A DNA stretch of 64,000 nt from Paenibacillus thalictri (GTDB lineage: Bacteria; Bacillota; Bacilli; Paenibacillales; NBRC-103111), in the NCBI RefSeq assembly GCF_004307995.1, contig NZ_SIRE01000016.1, forward strand, positions 124,001 through 188,000, given 5' to 3'. The position numbers were made by a program, and so were the translations under genes. Positions 17,906 through 27,296 of the stretch are shown one piece after another; position 1 is the first letter of the stretch; each line of letters begins with the position of its first letter. The notes under the pieces are model-generated. The model saw only the letters and a program-made list of their open reading frames with translations, was not told the origin of the DNA and made no database searches.

Positions 17906-18213
17906 TGGGTTAACCTCCGTGATTTGGGTTATCTGCATGATTTCAATTTATGGGCGTACCTCCGCTTTTGTTACTAATGCAAACGCCCATTTTATAGGCG
18001 TTTGTACCTCAATGGCGGCTCCCATAATATAACGCTCACTTTGGACATACAAGGTGGCCGCACGGACAACCGTTTTTGTGCGATATTAGCTGTAGAATGG
18101 GGATAAGCTATCGGAAGATGCTAATAAACAAGGAAAGCGAACCCGTGGTCTCGAATAAAAGAATGGGTACAGGATGAACCATCCGGTCAGCACAATATAT
18201 GGGGAGGTATATC
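17906..18213. promoter_or_regulatory. Upstream region of the TOMM operon and of the GNAT gene
   Basis: This 308-bp divergent gap must hold the precursor promoter. A perfect 7-bp inverted repeat (AAACGCC and GGCGTTT, 17981-18003) lies about 75 bp upstream of the precursor start and could be an operator. A weak minus-strand promoter candidate is TTGTAT (18047-18052) with TATATT (18026-18031) at a short 15-nt spacing. No gene is seen in the gap. Confidence 0.4.
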
Positions 18214-18744
18214 ATGATCTATGTAGAAACGCCGAGATTGCGGCTGCGCGATTGGATGGAAACGGATGTCGAGCCATTCATACGGCTCAACCAGGATGAA
18301 GACGTGATGAGATATTTCCCTAAACGATTAACCGCCGAAGAAACCGAAACGTTTTATCGCTCGATTTTGTCTGAGTTTGACGAATGCGGCTTTGGGTTGT
18401 ATGCCGCGGAAGTGAAGGAAACACAGCAATTCATAGGATTTATAGGTTTTCATAGAGCCACCTTTGAATCGGACTTCACACCGTGTACCGAAATAGGCTG
18501 GCGTCTGAGAAAAGAAGCCTGGGGTCAAGGATATGCAACCGAAGGAGCGGCCGCTTGCTTGCGGTACGGATTGGATACGTTGGGGTTTGACGAGGTTTAC
18601 AGCTTTACGGCGGTTGTCAACCGGCCTTCGGAGCGCGTCATGATGAAAGTCGGCATGAGTTTTGTGAAAACGTTCGACCATCCGCGAGTGGAGAAAGACA
18701 GTCCGCTGTCTCGCCATGTTTTGTATCATATAGGCCGGAATTAA
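18214..18744 (+). CDS. GNAT family N-acetyltransferase (RimJ/RimL-like)
   Basis: A 176-residue acetyltransferase. It opens with ETPRLRLRDWMETD, as RimJ/RimL-type enzymes do, and has the acetyl-CoA loop region EIGWRLRKEAWGQGYATEGAAA (Q/R-x-x-G-x-A type) followed by GFDEVYSFTAVVNRPSERVMMKVGM. These enzymes transfer acetyl groups from acetyl-CoA to amines of proteins or small molecules. The start is set at 18214 because GGGGAGG lies 7 nt upstream; the ATG at 18199 comes before this site. It is transcribed alone and divergently from the TOMM cluster. A link to TOMM self-immunity is possible but unsupported. Confidence 0.9.
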   Translation: MIYVETPRLRLRDWMETDVEPFIRLNQDEDVMRYFPKRLTAEETETFYRSILSEFDECGFGLYAAEVKETQQFIGFIGFHRATFESDFTPCTEIGWRLRKEAWGQGYATEGAAACLRYGLDTLGFDEVYSFTAVVNRPSERVMMKVGMSFVKTFDHPRVEKDSPLSRHVLYHIGRN

Positions 18745-18759
18745 ATCTGGGAAAAAACA

Positions 18760-18787
18760 AACCTGACGGAAATAAATCCGTCAGGTT
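18760..18787. terminator. Bidirectional terminator between GNAT gene and sulfatase gene
   Basis: AACCTGACGGA and TCCGTCAGGTT form an 11-bp perfect stem with a 6-nt loop, flanked by AAAAAAC on the left and TGTTGT on the right. It separates two convergent genes. Confidence 0.8.
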
Positions 18788-18803
18788 GTTGTCAAAAGGC
18801 GGC

Positions 18804-20159
18804 TCAGCTCAACGCCTCAGCGCGTGATACTTTGCGCTGGCCCGCAGGCAGCGAGGCAGCCGGCTCGATGACGGGCAGACTTTCGCCGGCCTCACCCATC
18901 CGTCTCAGCAATCTTTCCCTCATCACTTGCGCTACTTCATGATGGGATTCAATACCGATCAGATTGTTCAGCTCATACGGATCGGATTGCAGATCATACA
19001 AGTGGGACTCCACATAATGTGATGATCCCGCATCTGTAAAGCTATCCTTGTCCGGTGCGGTCACCACGTATTTCCAGCGTTGGGTGCGGACCGCACGCGA
19101 CACATCGGATTCGCTGATCTGCACGAACGTCTCCTCCGGCCAGTGCTTCTCTTCCCCTCTCAGCAAAGGCATCAGCGACCGTCCTTGCATGTCCTCGGGT
19201 ACGGAAATTCCCGCCGCATCCAGCAAGGTTGGAGGGAGATCAATCAGGCTGACAAGCTCCTGCACTTGGCGGCCTCCCTGAAATCCAGGGCCGGCCAGTA
19301 AAGTAGGGACACGTATGGAAGCATCGTGAGCGGAACGTTTGTATTCGGCGTTTCTTGTTTTAAAATGGCAGCCGTGATCGGATGTGAACAAAATAATCGT
19401 ATTTTCGTCCAGATGCAGCGACTTCAGCGCATCCAGCATACGTCCGAACGCTTCGTCCAAACGTTTGACCATTCCGTAATAACCGGCGATATGCTGATAA
19501 GTCGAACCGCCGAGCGCTGCGAGATCCGGGGGAATCCAGCCTCCCGTATACCGCTCGCGATAGCCGTCCGGCGCCGGATAATCGTCAAGGTGGTTTTGAT
19601 GATGCGGCTCCAGAAACGATATGAACAAATAAAACGGATCTTGCTGATGTTCGTCAATGTAACGGATCGCCGCATCGGTCATCGCATCAACGCGGTATCC
19701 CGGCAGCTTGACTGCCTGATTATCATTGTTATAGACGACCGTATCGTAAGAATCGGAACTGAACTCCAGCACATCCGCCGCCAGCCAGTGCTCATAACCT
19801 CCGCGCTTCGGCTCCGACACCGGCTCCTCTTTAGCTAGGTGCCACTTGCCGATATACCCCGTGCGGTAACCCGCTTCCTTAAAATGATGGGCCAGCGTCT
19901 TTGTTCCTTCGGGCAGCGGAATGCCGTTGACAAAACAGCCCGTCGTTGTGGCGTATTTGCCGGTCTGCAAGCAAGAGCGGGCGGGTCCGCATACCGGCTG
20001 GCAGGTGAACGAACGGGTCAGGTGCGTGCCACGCAAGGCCGTGCGATCAAAGTTTGGCATTAAGCCAAGCGGGTTGCCGTGCAGACCGGAAGTATCCCAT
20101 CTCTGCTGATCGGTAAAAAATACGATAACGTTCGGCTGCCGATTTTCTGTTGTATTCAT
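18804..20159 (-). CDS. Type I sulfatase (iduronate/heparan-sulfatase-like), cytoplasmic
   Basis: A 451-residue sulfatase. NVIVFFTDQQRWD at the N-terminus carries the first metal ligand. Cys57 in VCGPARSCLQTGKY is the formylglycine position of the C-x-P-x-R signature. FTSDHGCHFKTR holds the second metal block. The start MNTTENRQPN is chosen because GGAGG lies 5 nt upstream; the in-frame start at 20177 is not preceded by one. There is no signal peptide, so desulfation should occur after import. It is the last gene of the minus-strand order binding protein, permease, permease, sulfatase. It is clearly diverged from the sulfatase at 6369-7694, suggesting different sulfate ester positions or sugars. 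Confidence 0.92.
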   Translation of the reverse strand: MNTTENRQPNVIVFFTDQQRWDTSGLHGNPLGLMPNFDRTALRGTHLTRSFTCQPVCGPARSCLQTGKYATTTGCFVNGIPLPEGTKTLAHHFKEAGYRTGYIGKWHLAKEEPVSEPKRGGYEHWLAADVLEFSSDSYDTVVYNNDNQAVKLPGYRVDAMTDAAIRYIDEHQQDPFYLFISFLEPHHQNHLDDYPAPDGYRERYTGGWIPPDLAALGGSTYQHIAGYYGMVKRLDEAFGRMLDALKSLHLDENTIILFTSDHGCHFKTRNAEYKRSAHDASIRVPTLLAGPGFQGGRQVQELVSLIDLPPTLLDAAGISVPEDMQGRSLMPLLRGEEKHWPEETFVQISESDVSRAVRTQRWKYVVTAPDKDSFTDAGSSHYVESHLYDLQSDPYELNNLIGIESHHEVAQVMRERLLRRMGEAGESLPVIEPAASLPAGQRKVSRAEALS

Positions 20160-20180
20160 TGGAACCTCCGATAGCAAAAA

Positions 20181-21062
20181 TTATTCTTTCACGCCGCCTG
20201 CCGTCAGTCCTTCCACCATATAACGCTGCAAGAACATAAAGGCGATCAGCAGCGGTATCGTAGCGGCAGCCGCAGCAGCCGTGGCACCCGACCAGTTGGC
20301 GGAATATTCGCCCAGATAAGTCAGCGATAAACCGGGGCTTAATGTCCGTTTGCCGATGTCGCTGACCAGCGTCATCCCAAATAAGAAGTCGTCCCAAGCA
20401 ATCAGGAACGTATAGATGCCAATCGCCATAATACCCGGCTTCGACAATGGAACGATAATCATAAACAACGTCTTAAAGCGGGATGCGCCGTCAATTTCCG
20501 CAGCTTCCTCCAGCTCCCGGGAAATCCCGTTGAAAAATGTGCGCATCAGCATAATGCTAAACGGCAGCGAAGCCGAAGTGGATGCCAATATCAGCACGTA
20601 TAATGTGTTCAACAAGTGCAGCGTTTGATATTGCGAGTACAACCCGATAACCAAAGTCACGGTCGGAAACATTTGCGCCGACAAAAACAGCAGCGTCAGC
20701 AGGTTGCTTCCTTTGAAGCGGAAACGCGATAACGCATAACCGGCGAATATCGAAACGAAGATGCATAAGAACGTCGCTCCCGCCGCGACCAGCAGCGTAT
20801 TTTTATAAAAGGTCAAAAATACCGGCGATTTTAAAATATCCGCATAACTGGCCAAGGTCGCATGCAGCGGGAACCATTTCGGCGGCAGCTGCATCAGCTC
20901 GCTGTTGTTGTGCAGCGAGGTGACTAATATCCAGTAGACCGGGAACAGCAGGAAAAACAAAATGATGCCCAATAGCAGATAAGGAACCCAGCCCTTTTTG
21001 CGGCGCGCTTTGGCCTCGGACAATCGGGATTTGACAGGCAGCGCCGTATTTACCGTATTCAA
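20181..21062 (-). CDS. Sugar ABC transporter permease (MalG-like)
   Basis: A 293-residue inner-membrane permease with about six transmembrane segments and the EAA loop EEAAEIDGASRFKTLF. The C-terminus VEGLTAGGVKE is typical of MalG-type subunits. The start is TTG at 21062 with a G-rich ribosome-binding site (GGGGGGAG) 4 nt upstream. It lies 13 nt after the MalF-like gene and 21 nt before the sulfatase start, within one minus-strand operon. Confidence 0.93.
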   Translation of the reverse strand: MNTVNTALPVKSRLSEAKARRKKGWVPYLLLGIILFFLLFPVYWILVTSLHNNSELMQLPPKWFPLHATLASYADILKSPVFLTFYKNTLLVAAGATFLCIFVSIFAGYALSRFRFKGSNLLTLLFLSAQMFPTVTLVIGLYSQYQTLHLLNTLYVLILASTSASLPFSIMLMRTFFNGISRELEEAAEIDGASRFKTLFMIIVPLSKPGIMAIGIYTFLIAWDDFLFGMTLVSDIGKRTLSPGLSLTYLGEYSANWSGATAAAAAATIPLLIAFMFLQRYMVEGLTAGGVKE

Positions 21063-21075
21063 GCGACTCCCCCCC

Positions 21076-21966
21076 TTAATGGTCTTCCCGGTTCATAATC
21101 CGGGTAAATATGACGGAAAATGCGAACAGCAGCACAAGCCAGATAACCCCGATCGCCGAGCCTTTGCCCATCTCATATTTGGAAAATGCGGTTAGATAAG
21201 TTAATATGGCCAGCGAAGTCGTTGAACCGGCCGGCCCGCCGTTCGTCAGCGTGAAGAATAATGTAAACATCTGGAAATTATTTACAATCATAATTAAGGT
21301 AACACTGGAGATAACCGGTTTGACCAGCGGCAGGGTAACGCCCGTAAACAGCTTCCAGCCGCTTGCTCCGTCGATTTTGGCGGCTTCGTACAAGCTTGCC
21401 GAAATATTTTGCAGACCGGCCAGCAGCATAACCGCTACGAGCGGGCACTGCCGGAAAACGGCAACGACGATTATCGACGGCAAAGCAAAGTTAACGCTTT
21501 GCAGCCAGTTGATGTTGCCGGAAATGATGCCCGTATGCAGCAGCGTATAGTTAAGCACGCCGTAGTCGGCTTGATAAATCCACAAAAAGATAAGTGCCGT
21601 GACAATCGTCGGAATCGCCCACGGAATCATAACCACACTTCTAAAAAAAGCCCGAAAGCGGATATTCTGATTGAGCAGCAGCGCCAAAATCATGCCGATA
21701 AACAAATCCGCAATAACCGTGATAACCACGTACACCCCGGTCACTTTTAACGAATGGTAGAAATCCGCTGATTTCAGCAGCGCCGTATAGTTGGCGAAGG
21801 AGTTCCAGCTGGTGTCCTGATTAAGCAGCGAATAATTGGTAAAACTCATCATGACCGATTTGATAAGCGGGCTTATAATCGTCAAGGCGAGAAGCAGCAC
21901 GGCCGGCAGCATGAGAACCGCCGCAAACAGCACGTTTTTATGTTGACGTGATAATCTTAAATGCAT
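21076..21966 (-). CDS. Sugar ABC transporter permease (MalF-like)
   Basis: A 296-residue permease with about six transmembrane segments and EAA loop YEAAKIDGASGWKLF. It forms the membrane channel with the MalG-like protein. It follows the solute-binding protein gene by 58 nt on the minus strand. As in the other importers in this window, no ATPase is encoded nearby, pointing to a shared MsmX-like ATPase. Confidence 0.93.
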   Translation of the reverse strand: MHLRLSRQHKNVLFAAVLMLPAVLLLALTIISPLIKSVMMSFTNYSLLNQDTSWNSFANYTALLKSADFYHSLKVTGVYVVITVIADLFIGMILALLLNQNIRFRAFFRSVVMIPWAIPTIVTALIFLWIYQADYGVLNYTLLHTGIISGNINWLQSVNFALPSIIVVAVFRQCPLVAVMLLAGLQNISASLYEAAKIDGASGWKLFTGVTLPLVKPVISSVTLIMIVNNFQMFTLFFTLTNGGPAGSTTSLAILTYLTAFSKYEMGKGSAIGVIWLVLLFAFSVIFTRIMNREDH

Positions 21967-22024
21967 AGTTTCACCTCAGAACAACAAAGATGTTTGAACA
22001 AAACGGCGGTCCCGCCCAACGCGC

Positions 22025-23377
22025 CTATTTATACAGTTCTTTAATTTTCGGAATGACGGTGGAGATCGCTTCGTCCGGACTTTTGCCGCCTTCCGTCACC
22101 ATTACGATCATATCCGTGGACACCTGCATGGCGTTATCGAATTTCGGATTCGCCGACGGCATCGGGGAAGCGGTTTTCATCTGTTCGTTGAACACTTTGG
22201 CATAAGCGTCTTCATTCATTTCCGGCAGAGCGGCAATCGATTTGCGGGAGGACATAACCCCGTTCAGCTTATGGTAGATGGCCATTGCATCTTTGGACAC
22301 CAAGTATTTAACGAACTCGGCGGCTTCTGCTTTATGTTTGCTGCCGCTTGTCACCACAAGCTGATGTTCGGTAAATACCGTTTCGCTGCGGCCCGATTTG
22401 CCTGCCGGCACAATCGTGACGCCCCATTCCTTATCGAAAGCTTCGCCTTTGCCGCTCATCGAGCGGAAATTCGTTCTGCCGAAATCCCCGTCAATCAGCA
22501 TGCCAAGCGCATTGTTGGCGAACATCGGGCGCAAATCCTTCATCATCGCGCCTTTTGGAGAAATTTTGTTGTTAATCGCATCTTTCAAATAGTTGAGCGA
22601 ATCTTTCAGCCCCGTGCCTTGGTCGTACACGATCGCGCCTTTGTCATCGACAAACTTGCCGCCGTAGGTGTAAGCAAGCCTCAGCAGCATGTTGCCCGTA
22701 TACGAATCGGAGGCTCCGTTTTCGCCGATGCCGTAAATCGGGTTGCCTTTCTCGTCTTTGCCGAGAGCGGCGATTTTTTTCGCGGCGGCGACCATGTCGT
22801 CCCACGTCTTAGGCGGCTGCTCCGGATCAAGACCGGCTTTCTTGAACAAATTTTTGTTCCAGAACAACGCGCTGGGGTGCGGAGCCCACGGCATCGCCAT
22901 CACCTTGCCGTTGATTGTGACACCAGCTTTGCTGCCGTCAACGATATCGCCGATCATATCCTGACCAAGCAGGCTTTCCAGCGGTTCGGCAACCTTTGCC
23001 CCGGCAAATGCCGGCGTAAAATTCTGATTGGACATCGAAACATCGGGCGGGTTGCCGCCGGCGGAGCTGACCAGCACCTGATCCTTAAACTGAGCAAACG
23101 GAATGCCGATCGATTTCACCTTGATATTCGGATTTTTCTTCTCAAAGTCGGCAATCAATTGGTTGTATGCTTCTTTGGTGCCGTCCTCAACGGAAATCCA
23201 GTTCGCAAACGTAATTTCTACCTGTTTGCCGCTTTTGGCCGCATCCGCCCCGGCATTTCCCGGCGCTGCCGCTTCTTTGCCTCCGGACCCGCCGGTGCCG
23301 GCGTCGCCGCATGCGGCCATCGAAGCTGCCAAGCTGACTGCTACCGCGCCCATTGTCACTTTTTTCAAATTGTTCAT
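22025..23377 (-). CDS. Sugar ABC transporter substrate-binding lipoprotein
   Basis: A 450-residue extracellular binding protein of the family that includes MalE-type and multiple-sugar binding proteins. The signal peptide ends in a lipobox (SMAACGDAG). The start MNNLKKVTMG is preferred because a GGGGGGT site lies just upstream; the in-frame start at 23413 precedes that site. Features include WISVEDGTKEAYNQLI and GKVMAMPWAPHPSALFWN, the usual sugar-binding core. It is preceded by the YesM/YesN pair and its terminator, so transcription probably starts in the gap at 23378-23552. Confidence 0.92.
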   Translation of the reverse strand: MNNLKKVTMGAVAVSLAASMAACGDAGTGGSGGKEAAAPGNAGADAAKSGKQVEITFANWISVEDGTKEAYNQLIADFEKKNPNIKVKSIGIPFAQFKDQVLVSSAGGNPPDVSMSNQNFTPAFAGAKVAEPLESLLGQDMIGDIVDGSKAGVTINGKVMAMPWAPHPSALFWNKNLFKKAGLDPEQPPKTWDDMVAAAKKIAALGKDEKGNPIYGIGENGASDSYTGNMLLRLAYTYGGKFVDDKGAIVYDQGTGLKDSLNYLKDAINNKISPKGAMMKDLRPMFANNALGMLIDGDFGRTNFRSMSGKGEAFDKEWGVTIVPAGKSGRSETVFTEHQLVVTSGSKHKAEAAEFVKYLVSKDAMAIYHKLNGVMSSRKSIAALPEMNEDAYAKVFNEQMKTASPMPSANPKFDNAMQVSTDMIVMVTEGGKSPDEAISTVIPKIKELYK

Positions 23378-23458
23378 GGTGTTACCCCCCGCTTTATAAA
23401 CTGTGTCGGCCAATTGCCGCCGTTGATTTCATTATAAAAAGACCGCCGCATTTTTTTT

Positions 23459-23483
23459 GGTCAAATGTTCGGGTCATTTGGTC
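23459..23483. promoter_or_regulatory. Possible response-regulator binding repeats upstream of the binding-protein gene
   Basis: GGTCAAATG is followed a few bases later by GGTCATTTGGTC, giving repeated TGACC/GGTCA half-sites about 80 bp upstream of the binding-protein start. AraC-type regulators such as the adjacent YesN-like protein often bind direct repeats near promoters. This is a weak, pattern-only call. Confidence 0.3.
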
Positions 23484-23497
23484 TTATCTTCGTATGA

Positions 23498-23536
23498 AAA
23501 ACAAATTCCCTGCTCAATCGGTCATTGAACAGGGAT
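23498..23536 (-). terminator. Terminator after the YesN-like response regulator gene
   Basis: On the minus strand TCCCTGTTCAAT pairs with ATTGAGCAGGGA (one wobble) around a 5-nt loop, followed by ATTTGTTTTTC. It ends the kinase/regulator transcript before the transport operon begins. Confidence 0.82.
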
Positions 23537-23552
23537 TTTCCGTCAGATAAGC

Positions 23553-25184
23553 TTAGTTTTTGACACCGTGACTTTGCTTATACTCAAGCGGCGTCATGCC
23601 GGTCATTTTTTTGAACACTTTCGTAAAATAACTTCCGTCCGGGTAGCCGACCTGCTCCGCCAGCATTCCCATCTTGGTCTCGCCCGAGCGGATCATTGCT
23701 TGTGCGCGGTCGATACGGACTTGCGTCACATAATCGTTGAAGCTGACTCCCGTTTCTTTTTTAAACAATTCGCTTAAATACGTCTTGTTCAGATGTACCG
23801 AATCGGCGGCATTTTGCAATGAGATGTCGCTGGCATATTCGCTTTGCACGTAGCTGCATACTTTGCGGATGGCCTCGCTGTATGGGTGCCTTGCCGCTTC
23901 CGCTTCGGTTAACCCCGCCTTCACCTTGGCCAGCAGCCATTCCTTGATCTGCCGGAAAGACGTTTGTTCGGCGATTTCGTCATGCGGCGTATCCCGCTCT
24001 TGAACGGAAGGAGAATCGGACGCCCCCTTCAGCGTTCTGCGCGCTCTCTGCACAAGAAAGACGGCTTCCAGCGCAAACGCCCGCATCTCTTTGCCGGAAA
24101 GCCACTTCTTCCGTTCCGCTTCTTGAAGAAAAGCATCCACGCATTGCATCGCCGGAATAAACTGCCCCCGGTCGAGCAGCAGCGACAGCTCGCCAAGCGT
24201 ATCCCGCCACTGCACCGTCTCGGTCCGGGCCGCGCCCTGCTCATCCTGGTACAACGCAATCGCCTTGTTCCCGTAAAATTGCTTGCGGTTCAGCGCTTCG
24301 CCGGCTTCCTCAAACTGCCGAGGCAGCGAAGCCGCATCCATCGCCGGAAGGCTGATGCCAACGGAAACGGAAATGCCCAGATACGTCTGCAAATGCGATA
24401 CGATCCTATGTGCGTAGAGCTGAACGGATTCCCGCAGCGAACGCTCGCCGGTCGGCCGCGTGTTGAACAGCGCCGCATAAAACCCGCTTTCGCAAACAAA
24501 ACAGCCCCCGCAGCCGACTTCGCTTTGCAGCGTTTCATCGACAATGTTAAGTACCGCGGAATCCAGCAGTCCGATATCGCGGATTTTGGCGTTTGTCTCT
24601 TCTTCCAAGGCGGAATCCAGCCTAATCAGCATCAGCACGATATGTTTGGGCTTCAGACGCAAGCGAAACGTCTCCATCTTCTGTCCAAACTCCTGCTCAT
24701 CCAACGTTTTGCCGCGCAGCAGCTCGTTAAAATACAGCGAACGAAGCGCGTATTGGTGCGAATTCAGCGTGCTTTTCAGCTCGTGCACTTCCTGCACCCG
24801 CGTCTGCTCCTGCTCCAGCTCGGCCGCTACTTTCCCGATCACGTTTTTTAATCCGTCCACGGTAATTTCCGCTTTCAGCAAATAATCTCTCGCCCCGGCC
24901 TTTAGCGCTTCCGAAGCGTAATGAAACTCGCTGTATGAACTCAAGATAACCGTCCGGATGTGCGGGGCCTCGTCTTTTAACGCGCGGATCAAATCGATGC
25001 CATCCATTAAAGGCATTTTAATGTCCGTAATGACAATATCCACCGGCTGCTGCCGGCATATTTCAAGCGCTTCCCGGCCATTGCCGCAAGAAGCGACAAT
25101 ATCGAGCGGCAAATCCGTTTTGCGGAGCAGCACATCAAGCCAGCGCCGGATTTGCGTTTCATCATCGACAATGAGCACATTCAT
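23553..25184 (-). CDS. YesN-like response regulator, AraC output
   Basis: A 543-residue response regulator. The receiver domain (residues 1-~120) has acidic D7/D8 and the phospho-acceptor Asp54 in VITDIKMPLMDG, plus a conserved Lys in ARDYLLKAEIT. A ~300-residue middle region follows, and then a C-terminal AraC double helix-turn-helix (DISLQNAADSVHLNKTYL and MLAEQVGYPDGSYFTKVFK). It overlaps the kinase gene by four bases. It probably activates the downstream binding protein/permease/sulfatase operon when the partner kinase detects the extracellular glycan. Confidence 0.94.
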   Translation of the reverse strand: MNVLIVDDETQIRRWLDVLLRKTDLPLDIVASCGNGREALEICRQQPVDIVITDIKMPLMDGIDLIRALKDEAPHIRTVILSSYSEFHYASEALKAGARDYLLKAEITVDGLKNVIGKVAAELEQEQTRVQEVHELKSTLNSHQYALRSLYFNELLRGKTLDEQEFGQKMETFRLRLKPKHIVLMLIRLDSALEEETNAKIRDIGLLDSAVLNIVDETLQSEVGCGGCFVCESGFYAALFNTRPTGERSLRESVQLYAHRIVSHLQTYLGISVSVGISLPAMDAASLPRQFEEAGEALNRKQFYGNKAIALYQDEQGAARTETVQWRDTLGELSLLLDRGQFIPAMQCVDAFLQEAERKKWLSGKEMRAFALEAVFLVQRARRTLKGASDSPSVQERDTPHDEIAEQTSFRQIKEWLLAKVKAGLTEAEAARHPYSEAIRKVCSYVQSEYASDISLQNAADSVHLNKTYLSELFKKETGVSFNDYVTQVRIDRAQAMIRSGETKMGMLAEQVGYPDGSYFTKVFKKMTGMTPLEYKQSHGVKN

Positions 25185-27118
25185 GTGTGTTTCAGCTCCT
25201 CCGCTCGAATAAATACGGGCCAGACCAAGTGGGCTTCCGTGCCCCCGCCCGGTCTGCGCCGAAGTTCCAATGCCGCCGCTTCGCCAAAATGCAGCCGCAT
25301 CCGGTTCAGCACATTGCGCAGACCCATTCCCCCGGCGGGTGCTTCCAACTGCGCCTTCAAGATCGCATCGTGCCCCTCCGGCACGAACTGCTCCGTTACC
25401 GGCACGCCGGGAGCCTTCGGCCCCTGCGCAGCATCCGCCGGTGACAACGTCCCTGCGGTTGCGGGCGATTCCGCCAGCTGCAGCCCGCCTTCCGGTGCTG
25501 AAGGCGGAACGGCCGGGAAGCCGATGCCATCGTCCGCGATGAGAAAATGGATGCGGCCTTCCTGCATCCAGCCTTTGATCACGATCGTTCCCGGACCCTG
25601 CTTAGGTTCAATACCGTGAAAAATCGCATTTTCCACAAGCGGCTGCAGCAGCAGCTTTAACGTGCTGTACGGATAAATCTGCTCGTCGATATCGAATTCG
25701 ACATGCAGCTTCTCATATTGCCGGGCCTCTTGAATATGCACGTAATTGCGCAAATTTTCCACTTCTTCGGCAATGGCGATATATTCGCTTTCCGCGGACA
25801 GCGTTTTTTTCAACAGCTTGACCAAAGAAACGATAACGGAATCGACCTTCTCCCAAGGCTCGGTGATCAGCATCGAGCGGATGGAAGCAAGCGTATTGTA
25901 CAGAAAATGCGTGTTGATCTGCGATTGCAAGTTTTGCAGCTCCGTTCTCCGTTTCAACTCCTGTTCCTCGATGACCTGGTCCCGCAGCGCTTCGATCCGG
26001 CCGACCATCCGGTTGAAATTTTGCGCAAGCTCCCCGATTTCGTCGTTGCCTTTCACCATCGAACGCACGGTGAGATCACCCATCTCCACCCGTTTCATGC
26101 TGTTAAACAGCTTGCGGATCGGAATGGAAAGCCGGCGGGCGATAACATAGGAAACGGCCACCGACAGCAGCAGCAGAAAAGCAAAAACCGCCAGCGTGTA
26201 CCACTCGGCACGATCGATGTTTTTGAGCAGCGTATCCAGCGGTGTATAACAAACGATCGTCCAGCCGGTGCTTTCCACCTTGTGGTAAGTGACCAGCATC
26301 GGCCTGCCGTTTTCCTTCACGCTGAAATGCCCCGCCGCGTTCTCGCCGACCAGCTCTTTAAAATAAGGCTGGTCCTCCATGCTCATGCCAAGCTGACTTT
26401 TGTCCGCCGCCGAAATAATAATGCCCTTGTCATCAAGCAGCAGCATGCGTTCATCCTGCTGTGTCGCGCTGGCGTATTGCTTGTACAAAAAACTTTCGCC
26501 AACGTTGATCATCAGCAGTCCCAACGCCTTATCGTTCTCGAAGTCCTTCAAAAGCCGCATCACCGAAACATAATGATCTTCATTGATCGTCGGCAGCAGC
26601 TTGGCGGAAGGATCCGATGCCCAGAGGATGCTCCCGTTTTTCTGCAGCGCTTCTGGATACCACGGCTCGCTTTTGATCGCATCGACGCCAATTTTGCTGG
26701 CGTTATAAAAGGTATGCAATTCAAATCCGTTGAATCCAAAAATCGACGTGTAATATTCCAGCCACGTATACGCATACCGGTAAGTGACGATCAGCTTGGT
26801 CAGAAATTGGCTTTTGGCCCGTTCCTGATACGCCTGATTGCCGACGGGACTGAGCAGCAAAGAACGCAAATCCTCATTGGAAAAATAAATGTTTGAAATC
26901 GCTGTCAGGTCGGAGGCCATAATCTCCAGCTTTTGCGATATTTGTCCAAGCGAGGTAAGCTTGGCTTCGCCGGCCTGCTGTTCGATCGTCCGTTTCGTAA
27001 TCGTCAGCGAAATATAACCGAATAAGCCAAGCGGCAAAACCGCCAGGCATAAAAACGAGATCAGCATTTTTTGCTGCACGCTGCTTTTTTTAATAAAAAA
27101 TTTGCTGAATACGGACAT
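25181..27118 (-). CDS. YesM-like sensor histidine kinase
   Basis: A 645-residue kinase of the LytS/YesM class. A membrane segment near residues 18-40 is followed by a dCACHE-like extracellular domain to ~300, a second membrane segment, a HAMP domain (IRKLFNSMKRVEMGDLTV) and the His-kinase domain with phospho-acceptor His in INTHFLYNTLASIR. The ATPase domain contains LVENAIFHGI and ADDGIGFP. An extra, Ala/Pro-rich insertion of ~50 residues sits between the ATPase motifs (around PSAPEGGLQLAESPA), and a late MGLRNVLNRMRLHFG closes the domain. It is the first gene of the kinase/regulator transcript; GGGAGGAAG precedes the ATG. Confidence 0.94.
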   Translation of the reverse strand: MSVFSKFFIKKSSVQQKMLISFLCLAVLPLGLFGYISLTITKRTIEQQAGEAKLTSLGQISQKLEIMASDLTAISNIYFSNEDLRSLLLSPVGNQAYQERAKSQFLTKLIVTYRYAYTWLEYYTSIFGFNGFELHTFYNASKIGVDAIKSEPWYPEALQKNGSILWASDPSAKLLPTINEDHYVSVMRLLKDFENDKALGLLMINVGESFLYKQYASATQQDERMLLLDDKGIIISAADKSQLGMSMEDQPYFKELVGENAAGHFSVKENGRPMLVTYHKVESTGWTIVCYTPLDTLLKNIDRAEWYTLAVFAFLLLLSVAVSYVIARRLSIPIRKLFNSMKRVEMGDLTVRSMVKGNDEIGELAQNFNRMVGRIEALRDQVIEEQELKRRTELQNLQSQINTHFLYNTLASIRSMLITEPWEKVDSVIVSLVKLLKKTLSAESEYIAIAEEVENLRNYVHIQEARQYEKLHVEFDIDEQIYPYSTLKLLLQPLVENAIFHGIEPKQGPGTIVIKGWMQEGRIHFLIADDGIGFPAVPPSAPEGGLQLAESPATAGTLSPADAAQGPKAPGVPVTEQFVPEGHDAILKAQLEAPAGGMGLRNVLNRMRLHFGEAAALELRRRPGGGTEAHLVWPVFIRAEELKHT

Positions 27119-27296
27119 GCGCTTCCTCCCTCAAAGCTTTACAATAAAAGCTCATTACGCAAGCATGCGCTTCAGGCTTTATTCTAGCAGGATCGGGTTG
27201 CCCCCTCAATCCCCAAGAGACGGAAACAAAAAGAACCTAGCGGAAAAGCTCCCGCCAGGCCATTTGCTATAACTTGCTTTGTACATGCGTTTGCAG

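Noticed and set aside
18214..18744. GNAT gene as the TOMM immunity gene
   Set aside because: It is divergent, has its own signals and belongs to a very broad family; nothing in the sequence ties it to the bacteriocin.
22271..23437. 388-codon open frame on the plus strand
   Set aside because: It is antisense to the binding-protein gene, whose lipobox, composition and operon context are clear; the antisense product has no recognisable features.
25703..26896. 397-codon open frame on the plus strand
   Set aside because: It is antisense to the YesM-like kinase gene with its complete domain set; no ribosome-binding site or family features.
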